From Mycobacterium sp. IS-1742 (GTDB taxonomy: Bacteria > Actinomycetota > Actinomycetes > Mycobacteriales > Mycobacteriaceae), in assembly GCF_001500125.1 (NCBI RefSeq), contig NZ_LQIV01000013.1, forward strand, positions 42,434 to 106,433: 64,000 nt of DNA, written 5' to 3'. Shown here piece by piece: positions 16,713 to 25,149 of the stretch; the stretch's first letter is position 1; the number at the start of each line of letters is the position of its first letter. The notes beneath the pieces are model-generated. The model had not been told where the DNA came from, ran no database searches, and worked only from the letters and a program-made list of their open reading frames with translations. Both the position numbers and the translations under genes were made by a program.

Positions 16713-17651
16713 ATGGACGAGGTCTGGGATTGTGTGATCGTCGGCGGCGGCGCCGCCGGGCTGAGCGCCGCACTGGTGCTGGGCCGGGCGCGCCGGCGCA
16801 CCCTCGTGGTGGATGCCGGCGAACCGAGTAACGCTGTGGCGCACGGGATCGGTGGGCTGCTCGGCCACGACGGGCGGCGGCCCGCCGAGCTGTACGCCGC
16901 CGGCAGGAGCGAACTGGTGAAGTATCCGCAGGTGGAATTGCGGGCCGGGACGGTGACCGACGTGCGGCGCGGGGAGGTCTTCACCGTCGAACTGTCCGAC
17001 GGCACCGTCGCGGCCGCGCGGCGCATCGTGCTCGCCACCGGCATGCGGTACCGCCTGCCCGAGATTCCCGGTCTGGCACCGCTGTGGGGCGACGCGGTGT
17101 TCCACTGCCCGTTCTGTCACGGCTGGGAGGTGCGTGACGCCCCGGTCGGCGTGTTGGCCGACGGCGCCCGTGCGGTGCACGCCGCGCTGCTCATGCGCGG
17201 CTGGACCGACGACATCGTGCTGCTCACCGGGGATCCCGGCGACGGGCGCGCGGTGCTGGAGGCTGCCGGCGTCCGGATCGACGGACGGCCGGTCGCCGAG
17301 GTGCGGGCCGCCGGAGACGGTCTGGAGGTCGTCTTCGCCGACGGCGCGGTGCTGAACCGCCGGGCCCTGATGGTGGCCGCATGGACGGATCAAAGATCCG
17401 CGCTGGCGGAACGGCTTGGTGTGCGGTTCGGTGACCCGAATCCGCTTTCGGCCGAGGCGGTCTGGGTCGACGAGTTCGGCCGGACGTCGGTGCCCGGGGT
17501 CTTCGCCGCGGGAGACGTCACGGTGCAGCTGCCCCAGGTGGCCGCGGCGGTCGCGGCCGGCTCGAAGGTGGCCGCGGCGGTGGTGCAGAGCCTGTTGGGA
17601 GACGAGTTCGGATTGCCGGTTCCGGCATGGAAGGAGGACGTGAGTGTCTGA
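16713..17651 (+). CDS. Thioredoxin-reductase-like FAD/NAD(P)-dependent oxidoreductase
   Basis: A 312-residue flavoprotein with an N-terminal FAD-binding fold (DCVIVGGGAAGLSAALVLG), ATGMRYRLPEIPG, a redox-active-type CPFC (FHCPFCHGWEVRD, about residues 131-143) and the C-terminal GVFAAGDV motif. The central NAD(P) domain lacks a clear GxGxxA (VGVLADGARAV), so cofactor use may differ from true thioredoxin reductase. Many such actinobacterial proteins sit beside an XRE regulator and a methyltransferase, as here. It overlaps the methyltransferase start by eight bases. Confidence 0.83.
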   Translation: MDEVWDCVIVGGGAAGLSAALVLGRARRRTLVVDAGEPSNAVAHGIGGLLGHDGRRPAELYAAGRSELVKYPQVELRAGTVTDVRRGEVFTVELSDGTVAAARRIVLATGMRYRLPEIPGLAPLWGDAVFHCPFCHGWEVRDAPVGVLADGARAVHAALLMRGWTDDIVLLTGDPGDGRAVLEAAGVRIDGRPVAEVRAAGDGLEVVFADGAVLNRRALMVAAWTDQRSALAERLGVRFGDPNPLSAEAVWVDEFGRTSVPGVFAAGDVTVQLPQVAAAVAAGSKVAAAVVQSLLGDEFGLPVPAWKEDVSV

Positions 17652-18261
17652 GACGGTTGAGTTCTGGGAGCAGCACTACGGCGCGAAGAACCGGGTGTGG
17701 AGCGGCCGGGTCAACGCGCGGCTCGCGGAGATCGTCGAACCGCTGGCGCCGGGGCGCGCACTCGACCTGGGCTGCGGGGAGGGTGCGGACGCGATCTGGC
17801 TGGCCCGGCACGGATGGCAGGTGGTGGGCGTCGACGTGTCGCACACCGCGCTCGAGCGGGCCGCGCAGGACGCCGCGGTCGCCGGGGTCGCCGACCGCGT
17901 CCGGTTCGAGCAGCACGATCTCGCGGAGACCTTCCCCGAGGGGCGGTTCGGCCTGGTGTCGGCCCAGTTCTTCCACTCCCCGCTCGACGTGGACCGCACC
18001 GGGGCGCTGCGCCGCGCGGCCGACGCCGTGGCGGCCGATGGTCTGCTGCTGATCGTGGATCACGGGTCGACGCCGCCGTGGGGATGGAAGAACGGCCACG
18101 AACACCACCTCCCGTCCGCGGAGGAGACGCTGGCCGCGCTGTCGGCCGATCCGGCGGATTGGGAACGGCTTCGCGTGGAGGCCGTCGAACGGGAGGCGAC
18201 GGGGCCGGAGGGTCAGGTGGCCACGATCTCGGACAACGTCATCCTGCTGCGGCGTCGCTGA
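17644..18261 (+). CDS. Class I SAM-dependent methyltransferase
   Basis: A 205-residue methyltransferase. SAM-binding motif I is ALDLGCGEGADAIWLA (about residues 39-54), followed by VVGVDVSHTALERA and the motif around LVSAQFFHSPLDVD. The fold resembles TehB/thiopurine-type small-molecule methyltransferases, but the substrate cannot be read from sequence. GTG start at 17644, inside the end of the oxidoreductase gene, indicates translational coupling. Its 3' end overlaps convergently with the reductase gene on the other strand. Confidence 0.85.
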   Translation: MSETVEFWEQHYGAKNRVWSGRVNARLAEIVEPLAPGRALDLGCGEGADAIWLARHGWQVVGVDVSHTALERAAQDAAVAGVADRVRFEQHDLAETFPEGRFGLVSAQFFHSPLDVDRTGALRRAADAVAADGLLLIVDHGSTPPWGWKNGHEHHLPSAEETLAALSADPADWERLRVEAVEREATGPEGQVATISDNVILLRRR

Positions 18262-18904
18262 CCGGCCGCCAGAACAGGTGGTGGGTCACCCCGCTCGGGC
18301 TCGGTACGACCTCGTGGCAGTAGCGGTCCTCCAACTCCTCGGGTGACTGCCACAGGCGCGTTCCCCGCCCGATGCGCACGTCGGACACCGCGACGTGCAG
18401 CGTGTCCACGAGACCCGCGTCGAGGAACTGCCGGATCACGGTCGCCCCGCCGCCCAGCCGGACGTCGCGACCCTGCGCGGCTTCACGCGCCCGGGCCAGG
18501 ACCGTCGCCGGGTCGCCGCCGACGAAGTGGAACGTGGTGTCCGATAACGTGAACGACGGGCGCGGATGGTGGGTCATGACGAACACGGGGGTGTGGAACG
18601 GCGGCTCGTCACCCCACCAGCCCTGCCATTCGTGGTCCTGCCACGGGCCGCGCTGGGGGCCGAATTTGTTGCGGCCCATGATTTCGGCGCCGATGTTGTG
18701 GGTGAAGTCGCGGGTGAAGTAGTCGTCGAGCCCGCGGCTACCGCCGGGGTCGGTGCGGTTGGGCCAGCTGGCCGTGGCGCCGGCCCATGCGAACATGTCC
18801 GCGGGGTCGGCATGGCCGAAGGGGCGGTCGAGGCTCTGGCCCTCACCGGCGCCGAAGCCGTCGCTGGAGACGCTGAAGTTCTGGACTCTCAGGAGTGGGG
18901 TCAC
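18239..18904 (-). CDS. Dihydrofolate reductase / RibD C-terminal family protein
   Basis: About 221 residues. The family core is visible: LRVQNFSVSSDGFGAG, GAEIMGRNKFGPQRGPW (nucleotide-binding), HHPRPSFTL and the strand/loop VRLGGGATVIRQFLDAGLVD. Such proteins are NADPH-dependent reductases of uncertain substrate; true folate reduction is not implied. The GTG at 18904 gives the usual family N-terminus (TPLLRVQNFS), but no ribosome site is clear, and an ATG at 18937 is possible. Confidence 0.8.
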   Translation of the reverse strand: MTPLLRVQNFSVSSDGFGAGEGQSLDRPFGHADPADMFAWAGATASWPNRTDPGGSRGLDDYFTRDFTHNIGAEIMGRNKFGPQRGPWQDHEWQGWWGDEPPFHTPVFVMTHHPRPSFTLSDTTFHFVGGDPATVLARAREAAQGRDVRLGGGATVIRQFLDAGLVDTLHVAVSDVRIGRGTRLWQSPEELEDRYCHEVVPSPSGVTHHLFWRPVSDAAAG

Positions 18905-19014
18905 GTCAGTCAGACTGGCAGAGGAGCTGGAATTCATCGCCCGACTGCACGGTTGTTGCACGCAAACATCGACAAGGCGGGTCAACAACCGTGCACTCGG
19001 CGAACCGTCGGTGC

Positions 19015-19443
19015 CTAGGTGACCGGCACGTCGGCGAGCTGCGTCAGCCGCACGCTGTTGCCCGACGGATCCCGGAATCCCGAGTCGATGCCGTACGGCA
19101 TCTGATGCGGCGTCTCGGTGAACTCGACACCGCGGGCGGACAACTCCTCGTATGTGCGCCGGCAGTCATCGGTGGTCAGGAACACCGTTCCGGCGAAACC
19201 CTTCGCGGTCAGGTCGAGCACCTGCTGCCGGGTGGCGTCGTCCATCACGGGTGGGCCGGGGACGGCCATCAGGACGATCGAGACGTCGTCCTGTCCGGGC
19301 GGACCGACGGTCAGCCACCGAAAGGCACCCTCGGCCTCGGGCAGCGAAACATCCTGGCGCACTTCCATGCCGACCTTCGAGGTCCAGAATTCGAGCGCGG
19401 CTTGCTGGTCATGAACCCACAGATGGGCGGTTGCGATCTTCAT
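19015..19443 (-). CDS. VOC (glyoxalase/bleomycin-resistance) superfamily protein
   Basis: A 142-residue single-domain VOC protein with HLWVHDQQAALEFWTSKVGMEVR and the C-terminal GIDSGFRDPSGNSVRL motif. Candidate metal ligands are His-7 or so and the late Asp/Glu positions. The substrate is unknown. It lies ten bases downstream of the AraC-type gene on the same strand. TAGCGT, seven bases before the ATG and overlapping the AraC stop codon, could give it its own leaderless promoter. Confidence 0.85.
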   Translation of the reverse strand: MKIATAHLWVHDQQAALEFWTSKVGMEVRQDVSLPEAEGAFRWLTVGPPGQDDVSIVLMAVPGPPVMDDATRQQVLDLTAKGFAGTVFLTTDDCRRTYEELSARGVEFTETPHQMPYGIDSGFRDPSGNSVRLTQLADVPVT

Positions 19444-19453
19444 GGGGCCGACG

Positions 19454-19906
19454 CTACGACCGGACGGGTGCCGCCGTCTTCTCCCCGTGTGCTGTTTTCA
19501 CCCGGCTGTCGGCGGGCGGGCGGGTGTCGCGTTTGAGGATGCACGTCGGCACGCGGGCGTACGCGGCCGCCGGGGGCAGGCTGGCCCGGTAGGCCGCCGG
19601 CGGCAGACCGTAGACCCGGGCGAAGCTGGTGGTGAACGACCCGACGCTCTGCAGACCGACCATCGCGCACACGTCGGCCACCGAGCGGTCGGTGTGGCGC
19701 AGCAGCGCCGCGGCGCGTTCGAGCCGGCGGGTCTGCAGGTACTCGCGCGGCGACTCGCCGAAGGTGCGGGTGAACATGCGGCTGAAGTGCGCCCGGGACA
19801 GACCCGCGGCCGCAGCGAGGTCGTCGACGGTGATCGGCTCGGCGTACCGGGCGTCGACGAGGTCACGGGCCCGTTGCAGATAACGGGCCGGCGGCACCTG
19901 CGGCAT
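19454..19906 (-). CDS. AraC-family transcriptional regulator (HTH domain only)
   Basis: A 150-residue protein that is essentially the two-helix-turn-helix AraC DNA-binding domain (residues about 8-108: ITVDDLAAAAGLSRAHFSRM and VADVCAMVGLQSVGSFTTSF, then YGLPPAAYR), without a sensor domain. A Thr/Pro/Lys-rich tail of about 40 residues follows. It probably regulates the adjacent VOC gene. TACCCT seven bases upstream of the ATG (19914-19919) fits a leaderless promoter placed only a dozen bases from the 5' end of rnpB on the other strand. Confidence 0.85.
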   Translation of the reverse strand: MPQVPPARYLQRARDLVDARYAEPITVDDLAAAAGLSRAHFSRMFTRTFGESPREYLQTRRLERAAALLRHTDRSVADVCAMVGLQSVGSFTTSFARVYGLPPAAYRASLPPAAAYARVPTCILKRDTRPPADSRVKTAHGEKTAAPVRS

Positions 19907-19930
19907 GCATACAAGGGTACGGTGATCTGC

Positions 19931-20340
<410 letters not shown>

Positions 20341-20343
20341 CCG

Positions 20344-21837
20344 TCATCCGCCCTTCTTGCCGGCCTTGCGCACGGCCTTGTCGAGCTTGCGCAGGGCGTC
20401 GTCGACCTGGGAGCGCGCCTGGTCGGCGGCCTCGCACTCCAACCGGTACAGCAACCCGTAGGTGAAGGCGTCCTCGCCGGCGGCATGGGCCGCCTCGGCC
20501 TCGTGGAGCAGATGCGTGCGGCTGACCACGCTGTCCTGGTGGTCGCCGAGCAGCGACTGGATCGCCTTCGCCCGTTCCGACACCTTGCCCTTGCCGGTGG
20601 CCGCGGCGGTGTAGCGAAGCCGTTTGGCGCCCTTGCGGATCCGGTGCAGCGCCTCGTCCCGTTCGGTGTCGACCGCCGCGGCGGCCTTCTTCGCCGCTTT
20701 GCGCACCCGCTTGTAGGCGGAGTCGATCGTGGTCGGCTGCGGCTTCTCACCGGAGTCCGTGGCCGGCGGTTCGGCGGCCACCAGTCCCTCGAGCGCGTCG
20801 AGCAGGCGGAAGTAGCGCTGCGAACGCATCGCGATCACCGACCTCCGCCACCCCGACTGGTAGCGCCGCCTGGCGCCTTCCACGAGCCGCTCCCGCACCG
20901 GTCCGCGCACCAGTTCGGGTTCCAGTCCGTCGAGCGCCTCGGCGTACCGTTCGGCGAGCACCTCGGCGTCGCGGGCCACCCCGAGTACGGCAGCGAGCTG
21001 GCGCAGTTCGTCGAGCACCCATGCGTCGTCGGAGATACCGAACACGCCCTCCGCGGACTGCAGCAGGCTGCGGATCTTGCGTGTCGTCACCCGCATCTGG
21101 TGCACCGAGTCCTCGACGTCGGCGCGCACCGCACGGTCCCACTCCACCAGCTGCTCGACCTGTTCGGCCACGGCCCGGTGCACCGGATCCTCGGTCCGCG
21201 TCTTCACCTCGTCGTCGGCCTGCCCGGTGTCGAGCACCCGGCCCAGCTTCGACCCGTGTCCGGCGGGTGAGGCCCCGGCGTCGAGCAGCCGGTTGGTCAA
21301 CCGGTCGAGCAGCTTCGCGTCACCCTCGCCGGTGAGCTCCACCTCCCATTCGCGCCACCGCTGCTCCTCGCCGCCCTCGGCGGACGCCGTCACGTGGTCG
21401 TCGCAGAACTCGGCCACCGCGTCACCTTCCGACCCGTGCAGCAGGTCGACGGTTCGCCGCGTGCTGATCCTCGCGACGGGTGCGAGCGGACGGTCCCGGA
21501 CGATCGCCAGCACCACATCGCGCAGGTCCTCGGGGACCTCGTGCTCGTCACCGTCGAGCGGCGCGCGGACCTCGGTGCGCGCGTCGGGCCCGGCGGGCAG
21601 TTTGAGGTGCCAGCCGGCGTCCGTCCCACCGGTGCGGCGCCGCAAGGTGATCCGGTGCGCGGCGAGGTCACGTCCGGGTGTGTCGAAGTAGACGGCGTCG
21701 AGTTGCTGGACGGGCAGCCGCTCCACGCGCGTGACCGCGCTGAGCCCGTCGAAGGACGGGGAGACGGTCTCGTCGACCACATCGAACTTCCGCTCCACCT
21801 CCGTGTACCGGGAGGTCTTGGGCGTCTTGGCTGCCAT
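20344..21837 (-). CDS. CYTH and CHAD domain-containing protein
   Basis: A 497-residue protein. The N-terminal CYTH (triphosphate tunnel) domain has the ExExK signature EVERKF (residues 13-18) and strands rich in Arg and Lys (ITLRRRTGG; WHLKLPAGPD). The C-terminal CHAD domain (about 220-490) is helical with the conserved histidine-bearing VHQMRVTTRKIRSLL and HRIRKGAKRLRYT. CHAD domains bind polyphosphate, and CYTH enzymes act on triphosphates, so a role in polyphosphate or triphosphate metabolism is likely. The start ATG 21837 has AAGGTGG upstream. Divergent from the enoyl-CoA hydratase-like gene. Confidence 0.9.
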   Translation of the reverse strand: MAAKTPKTSRYTEVERKFDVVDETVSPSFDGLSAVTRVERLPVQQLDAVYFDTPGRDLAAHRITLRRRTGGTDAGWHLKLPAGPDARTEVRAPLDGDEHEVPEDLRDVVLAIVRDRPLAPVARISTRRTVDLLHGSEGDAVAEFCDDHVTASAEGGEEQRWREWEVELTGEGDAKLLDRLTNRLLDAGASPAGHGSKLGRVLDTGQADDEVKTRTEDPVHRAVAEQVEQLVEWDRAVRADVEDSVHQMRVTTRKIRSLLQSAEGVFGISDDAWVLDELRQLAAVLGVARDAEVLAERYAEALDGLEPELVRGPVRERLVEGARRRYQSGWRRSVIAMRSQRYFRLLDALEGLVAAEPPATDSGEKPQPTTIDSAYKRVRKAAKKAAAAVDTERDEALHRIRKGAKRLRYTAAATGKGKVSERAKAIQSLLGDHQDSVVSRTHLLHEAEAAHAAGEDAFTYGLLYRLECEAADQARSQVDDALRKLDKAVRKAGKKGG

Positions 21838-21910
21838 GTCCACCTTCGCTCGTCCGTGGGGGACACAAGCCTGCCACACCGAGGTGAACGAGCCGTGTGA
21901 CGCCGATCGC

Positions 21911-21916
21911 TACAGT
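21911..21916 (+). promoter_or_regulatory. -10 element, leaderless crotonase-family gene
   Basis: TACAGT six bases before the GTG at 21923, with only CCTCCT between. Confidence 0.5.
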
Positions 21917-21922
21917 CCTCCT

Positions 21923-22702
21923 GTGAGCGAATACCAGGCAATCACGTTCGAGCAGTCGGGTCCGGTGACCCGGATCGTGTTGAACCGCCCGGAGGCGGCG
22001 AACGGCATGAACGACACCATGACCGCTGAACTGGCCGACGCCGCGGCCCGTTGCGACACCCCGGCCACCAAGGCCGTGGTGCTCACCGGGGCCGGCCGAT
22101 TCTTCTGCGCCGGAGGCGATCTCAAGGCCTTCGCCGCGGCGCCGTCGAGGGGCCGCTTCATCAAGGGCGTCGCCGACGATCTGCACCGGGCGATCTCGAC
22201 GTTCGCCCGGATGGACGCCGTTCTGGTCACCGCCGTCAACGGCGCCGCCGCGGGCGCCGGGTTCAGCATCGCCGTGGCCGGCGACCTGGTGCTCGCCGCC
22301 GAGTCGGCCTCGTTCACGATGGCCTACACCAAGGTCGGACTGAGCCCGGACGGCAGTGCGTCATATCACCTGCCGCGCCTGGTCGGCGTGCGCCGCGCAC
22401 AGGAATTGATGCTGACCAACCGCACCCTGTCGGCCGCGGAGGCGCTCGACTGGGGCCTGGTCACCGACGTCGTACCCGACGCCGACCTGGGGGAGCGCGC
22501 GACCGCAACGGCCGAACGGTTGGCCGGCGGTTCGGCGCCGTCGCACGGTGCGGTCAAGACGCTGCTGCTGGCGTCACTGAAGAACGGTCTCGAAGAGCAG
22601 ATGGAACTCGAGGGCCGACTCATCGCGCAGCGCGCCGACTCCGCCGACGGCATCGAAGGCGTCGACGCGTTCCTGGGTAAGCGCCGCGCGGAGTTCGCGT
22701 GA
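21923..22702 (+). CDS. Enoyl-CoA hydratase/isomerase (crotonase) family protein
   Basis: A 259-residue crotonase-fold protein. Visible: LTGAGRFFCAGGDLKAF and NGAAAGAGFSIAVAGDLVLAA, which supply the oxyanion hole, and TMAYTKVGLSPDGSASY. In hydratases two Glu residues are catalytic. Here the first position reads AGFSIA rather than G-E-L and the second has Asp (SPDG). This pattern is closer to the isomerase-type members such as PaaG than to true hydratases. No pathway neighbours indicate the substrate. The start GTG 21923 follows a TANNNT hexamer. Confidence 0.85.
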   Translation: MSEYQAITFEQSGPVTRIVLNRPEAANGMNDTMTAELADAAARCDTPATKAVVLTGAGRFFCAGGDLKAFAAAPSRGRFIKGVADDLHRAISTFARMDAVLVTAVNGAAAGAGFSIAVAGDLVLAAESASFTMAYTKVGLSPDGSASYHLPRLVGVRRAQELMLTNRTLSAAEALDWGLVTDVVPDADLGERATATAERLAGGSAPSHGAVKTLLLASLKNGLEEQMELEGRLIAQRADSADGIEGVDAFLGKRRAEFA

Positions 22703-22705
22703 CGT

Positions 22706-23554
22706 CTAGAAGCTGTGCTCCTCGGCCGGGAACGTCCCGGCCGCCACCTCGTCGGCGTATTGCGTTGCGGCGCGGCGCAGTTCGCCGCCGACATCGCCGA
22801 ACCGCTTGACGAACTTCGCCGTCCGGCCCGCGGTCAGGCCGGCCATGTCCTGCCAGACCAGCACCTGCGCATCGCAGTTCGGCCCGGCGCCGATGCCGAT
22901 GGTCGGGATGGTCAGCTTGCCGGTGATCTGGGTGGCCAGTTCAGCCGGCACCATCTCCATCACCACCGAGAACGCTCCGGCCTCCGCGACCGCGATCGCA
23001 TCGGCGATGGTCTGGTCGGCGGCATCGCCACGGCCCTGGACCTTGAAGCCGCCCAGGCCGTTGACGCTCTGCGGGGTGAAACCGATGTGCGCCATCACCG
23101 GGATGCCCGCCGCGGACAGCGTCGCGATCTGCGCGGCGACGCGCTCGCCGCCTTCGAGTTTGACCGCGTGCGCCCCGGTCTCCTTGAGGAAGCGGGTGGC
23201 GGTCGCCAATGCCTGCGCCGGGCCGGATTCGTAACTGCCGAACGGCAGGTCGGCGACCACCAGCGCGTGGGGTGCGCCCCGTACGACGCCGCGCACCAAC
23301 GGGATCAACTCGTCGATCGTGATCGGCACCGTGGTGTCGTAGCCGTAGACGACGTTGGCGGCCGAGTCGCCCACCAGCAGTACCGGGATCCCGGCGTCGT
23401 CGAACGCGCGGGCGGTCGAGAAGTCGTAGGCGGTGAGCATCGCCCACTTGTGGCCTTCGGCCTTCCACTTCTGCAGGTGGGTGGTGCGGACCTTGACCCG
23501 CGGCTTGGCGGTGGGCTGATCGCTCGCAGCGCCGTAGACAGTCTGCTCAGACAT
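22706..23554 (-). CDS. panB: 3-methyl-2-oxobutanoate hydroxymethyltransferase (ketopantoate synthase)
   Basis: A 282-residue enzyme, the first step of pantothenate synthesis, adding a hydroxymethyl group from methylene-tetrahydrofolate to 2-oxoisovalerate. Motifs: [31 protein letters not shown] (metal/substrate), [24 protein letters not shown] (with the conserved His) and MEMVPAELA with the catalytic Glu. The ATG at 23554 has AGGGA six bases upstream; the longer reading frame is not used. The gene stands alone, convergent with the crotonase gene (three bases apart). Confidence 0.95.
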   Translation of the reverse strand: MSEQTVYGAASDQPTAKPRVKVRTTHLQKWKAEGHKWAMLTAYDFSTARAFDDAGIPVLLVGDSAANVVYGYDTTVPITIDELIPLVRGVVRGAPHALVVADLPFGSYESGPAQALATATRFLKETGAHAVKLEGGERVAAQIATLSAAGIPVMAHIGFTPQSVNGLGGFKVQGRGDAADQTIADAIAVAEAGAFSVVMEMVPAELATQITGKLTIPTIGIGAGPNCDAQVLVWQDMAGLTAGRTAKFVKRFGDVGGELRRAATQYADEVAAGTFPAEEHSF

Positions 23555-23696
23555 CGTTGTCCCTCGTGATGGTCGGGTCGATCCTCGAGGCCCGTCCGGG
23601 TCCCCGGGTTCGTCTGACGCACCAAGTCTGCCACTCCGGCACGCGGAGGTGAACACGGTGTTAAGTGGATTTGCTCACACCGTTGCCGCCGACACC

Positions 23697-23702
23697 TACG
23701 CT
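23697..23702 (+). promoter_or_regulatory. -10 element, leaderless WS/DGAT gene
   Basis: TACGCT six bases before the ATG at 23709. Confidence 0.45.
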
Positions 23703-23708
23703 GGATGA

Positions 23709-25100
23709 ATGCAACGGCTCAGCGGGCTCGACGCCAGCTTCCTCTACCTCGAAACCGCTCAGCAGCTCCTCCACGTGTGCTCGGTCCTCGAGCTCGACAC
23801 CACGACGATGCCGGGCGGCTACACGTTCGCCGCGCTGCGCGGCGCGCTGGCCAAGCGCATCGAGTCGATGCCCCAGTTCCGCGAGAAGCTCGCCGACAGC
23901 CGGTTCAACCTCGACCACCCGGTGTGGGTGGAGGACAAGGACTTCGACATCGACCGGCACCTGCACCGCATCGGGTTGCCCGCACCGGGCGGCCGGGAGG
24001 AGCTGGCGGAGATCCTCGGCCACATCGCCTCCCAGCCGCTCGACCGTTCGCGGCCGCTGTGGGAGAAGTGGGTCGTCGAGGGCATCGACGGCACCGACGC
24101 CCGGGGTGGGGGGCCGCTCGTCGTGCTGACCAAGGTGCACCACGCCGCCGTCGACGGCGTCACCGGCGCCAGCCTGATGTCACAGCTGTGCAGCACCGAA
24201 CCCGACGCCCCCGACCCCGAACCGGTCGCCGGGGTCGGCGGCGGCAACCAGTTGGAGATCGCGGTCAACGGCGCGGTCAGATTCGCCACCCGCCCGCTCC
24301 GGTTGGCCAACGCGCTGCCCGCGACGGTGAACACCGTGCTCGACACCGTGAAGCGGGCGCGCGCGGGATTGTCGATGGCCCCACCCTTCGTGGCGCCGCA
24401 GACGCCGTTCAACGCCAACGTCACCAGCCACCGCAACATCGCGTTCGCTCAGCTCGAGCTCGACGACGTCAAAGCGGTCAAGAACCACTTCGGCGTCAAG
24501 CTCAACGACGTGGTGATGGCGCTGGTCTCCGGCGTGCTGCGCAAGTTCCTGCAGGATCGGGGCCAGTTGCCCGACAGCACGCTGATCGCCGCGGTGCCGG
24601 TGTCGGTGCATGACAAATCCGACCGGCCCGGCCGCAACCAGGTGTCGGCGATGTTCTCCCGTCTCGAGACCCACATCGAGGACCCGGTCGAACGGATCAA
24701 GGCCATCTCGGAAGCAAATTCCGTTGCCAAACAACACAACTCCGCGATCGGCGCCACCCTGCTGCAGGACTGGACGACGTTCGCGGCGCCCGCGGTGTTC
24801 GGGACGGCGATGCGCGTCTACGCTGCCAGCCGGCTGTCCGGCGCGCGCCCGGTGCTCAACCTGGTGGTGTCGAACGTGCCCGGCCCCCAGGTGCCGCTGT
24901 ACTACCTCGGCAGTGAGGTCAAGGCGATGTACCCGATGGGGCCGATCTTCCACGGCTCCGGGCTCAACATCACGGTGATGTCGCTCAACGGCAAACTCGA
25001 CGTAGGAATCGTGTCGTGCCCGGAGTTGCTGCCCGACCTGTGGAAGCTGGCCGACGACTTCGGCCCGGCGCTGCGGGAGCTGCTCGACGCGACCCGGTGA
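23709..25100 (+). CDS. Wax ester synthase / diacylglycerol acyltransferase (WS/DGAT) family
   Basis: A 463-residue acyltransferase. It begins with the family signature MQRLSGLDASFLYLET and has the catalytic motif HHAAVDG (H144, H145, D149, G150). C-terminal family marks are NLVVSNVPGPQVPLYYLG and GSGLNITVMSLNGKLDVGI. Such enzymes make triacylglycerol or wax esters from acyl-CoA, at the membrane or lipid droplet. Mycobacteria carry many paralogues, so the exact acceptor is unknown. It is followed 50 bases later by two Hip1-like genes on the same strand. Confidence 0.92.
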   Translation: MQRLSGLDASFLYLETAQQLLHVCSVLELDTTTMPGGYTFAALRGALAKRIESMPQFREKLADSRFNLDHPVWVEDKDFDIDRHLHRIGLPAPGGREELAEILGHIASQPLDRSRPLWEKWVVEGIDGTDARGGGPLVVLTKVHHAAVDGVTGASLMSQLCSTEPDAPDPEPVAGVGGGNQLEIAVNGAVRFATRPLRLANALPATVNTVLDTVKRARAGLSMAPPFVAPQTPFNANVTSHRNIAFAQLELDDVKAVKNHFGVKLNDVVMALVSGVLRKFLQDRGQLPDSTLIAAVPVSVHDKSDRPGRNQVSAMFSRLETHIEDPVERIKAISEANSVAKQHNSAIGATLLQDWTTFAAPAVFGTAMRVYAASRLSGARPVLNLVVSNVPGPQVPLYYLGSEVKAMYPMGPIFHGSGLNITVMSLNGKLDVGIVSCPELLPDLWKLADDFGPALRELLDATR

Positions 25101-25149
25101 AACCGCCGCTCGCCAGGGCCGGCGGTGGTTCATGGCAGCATGTGGTGCC

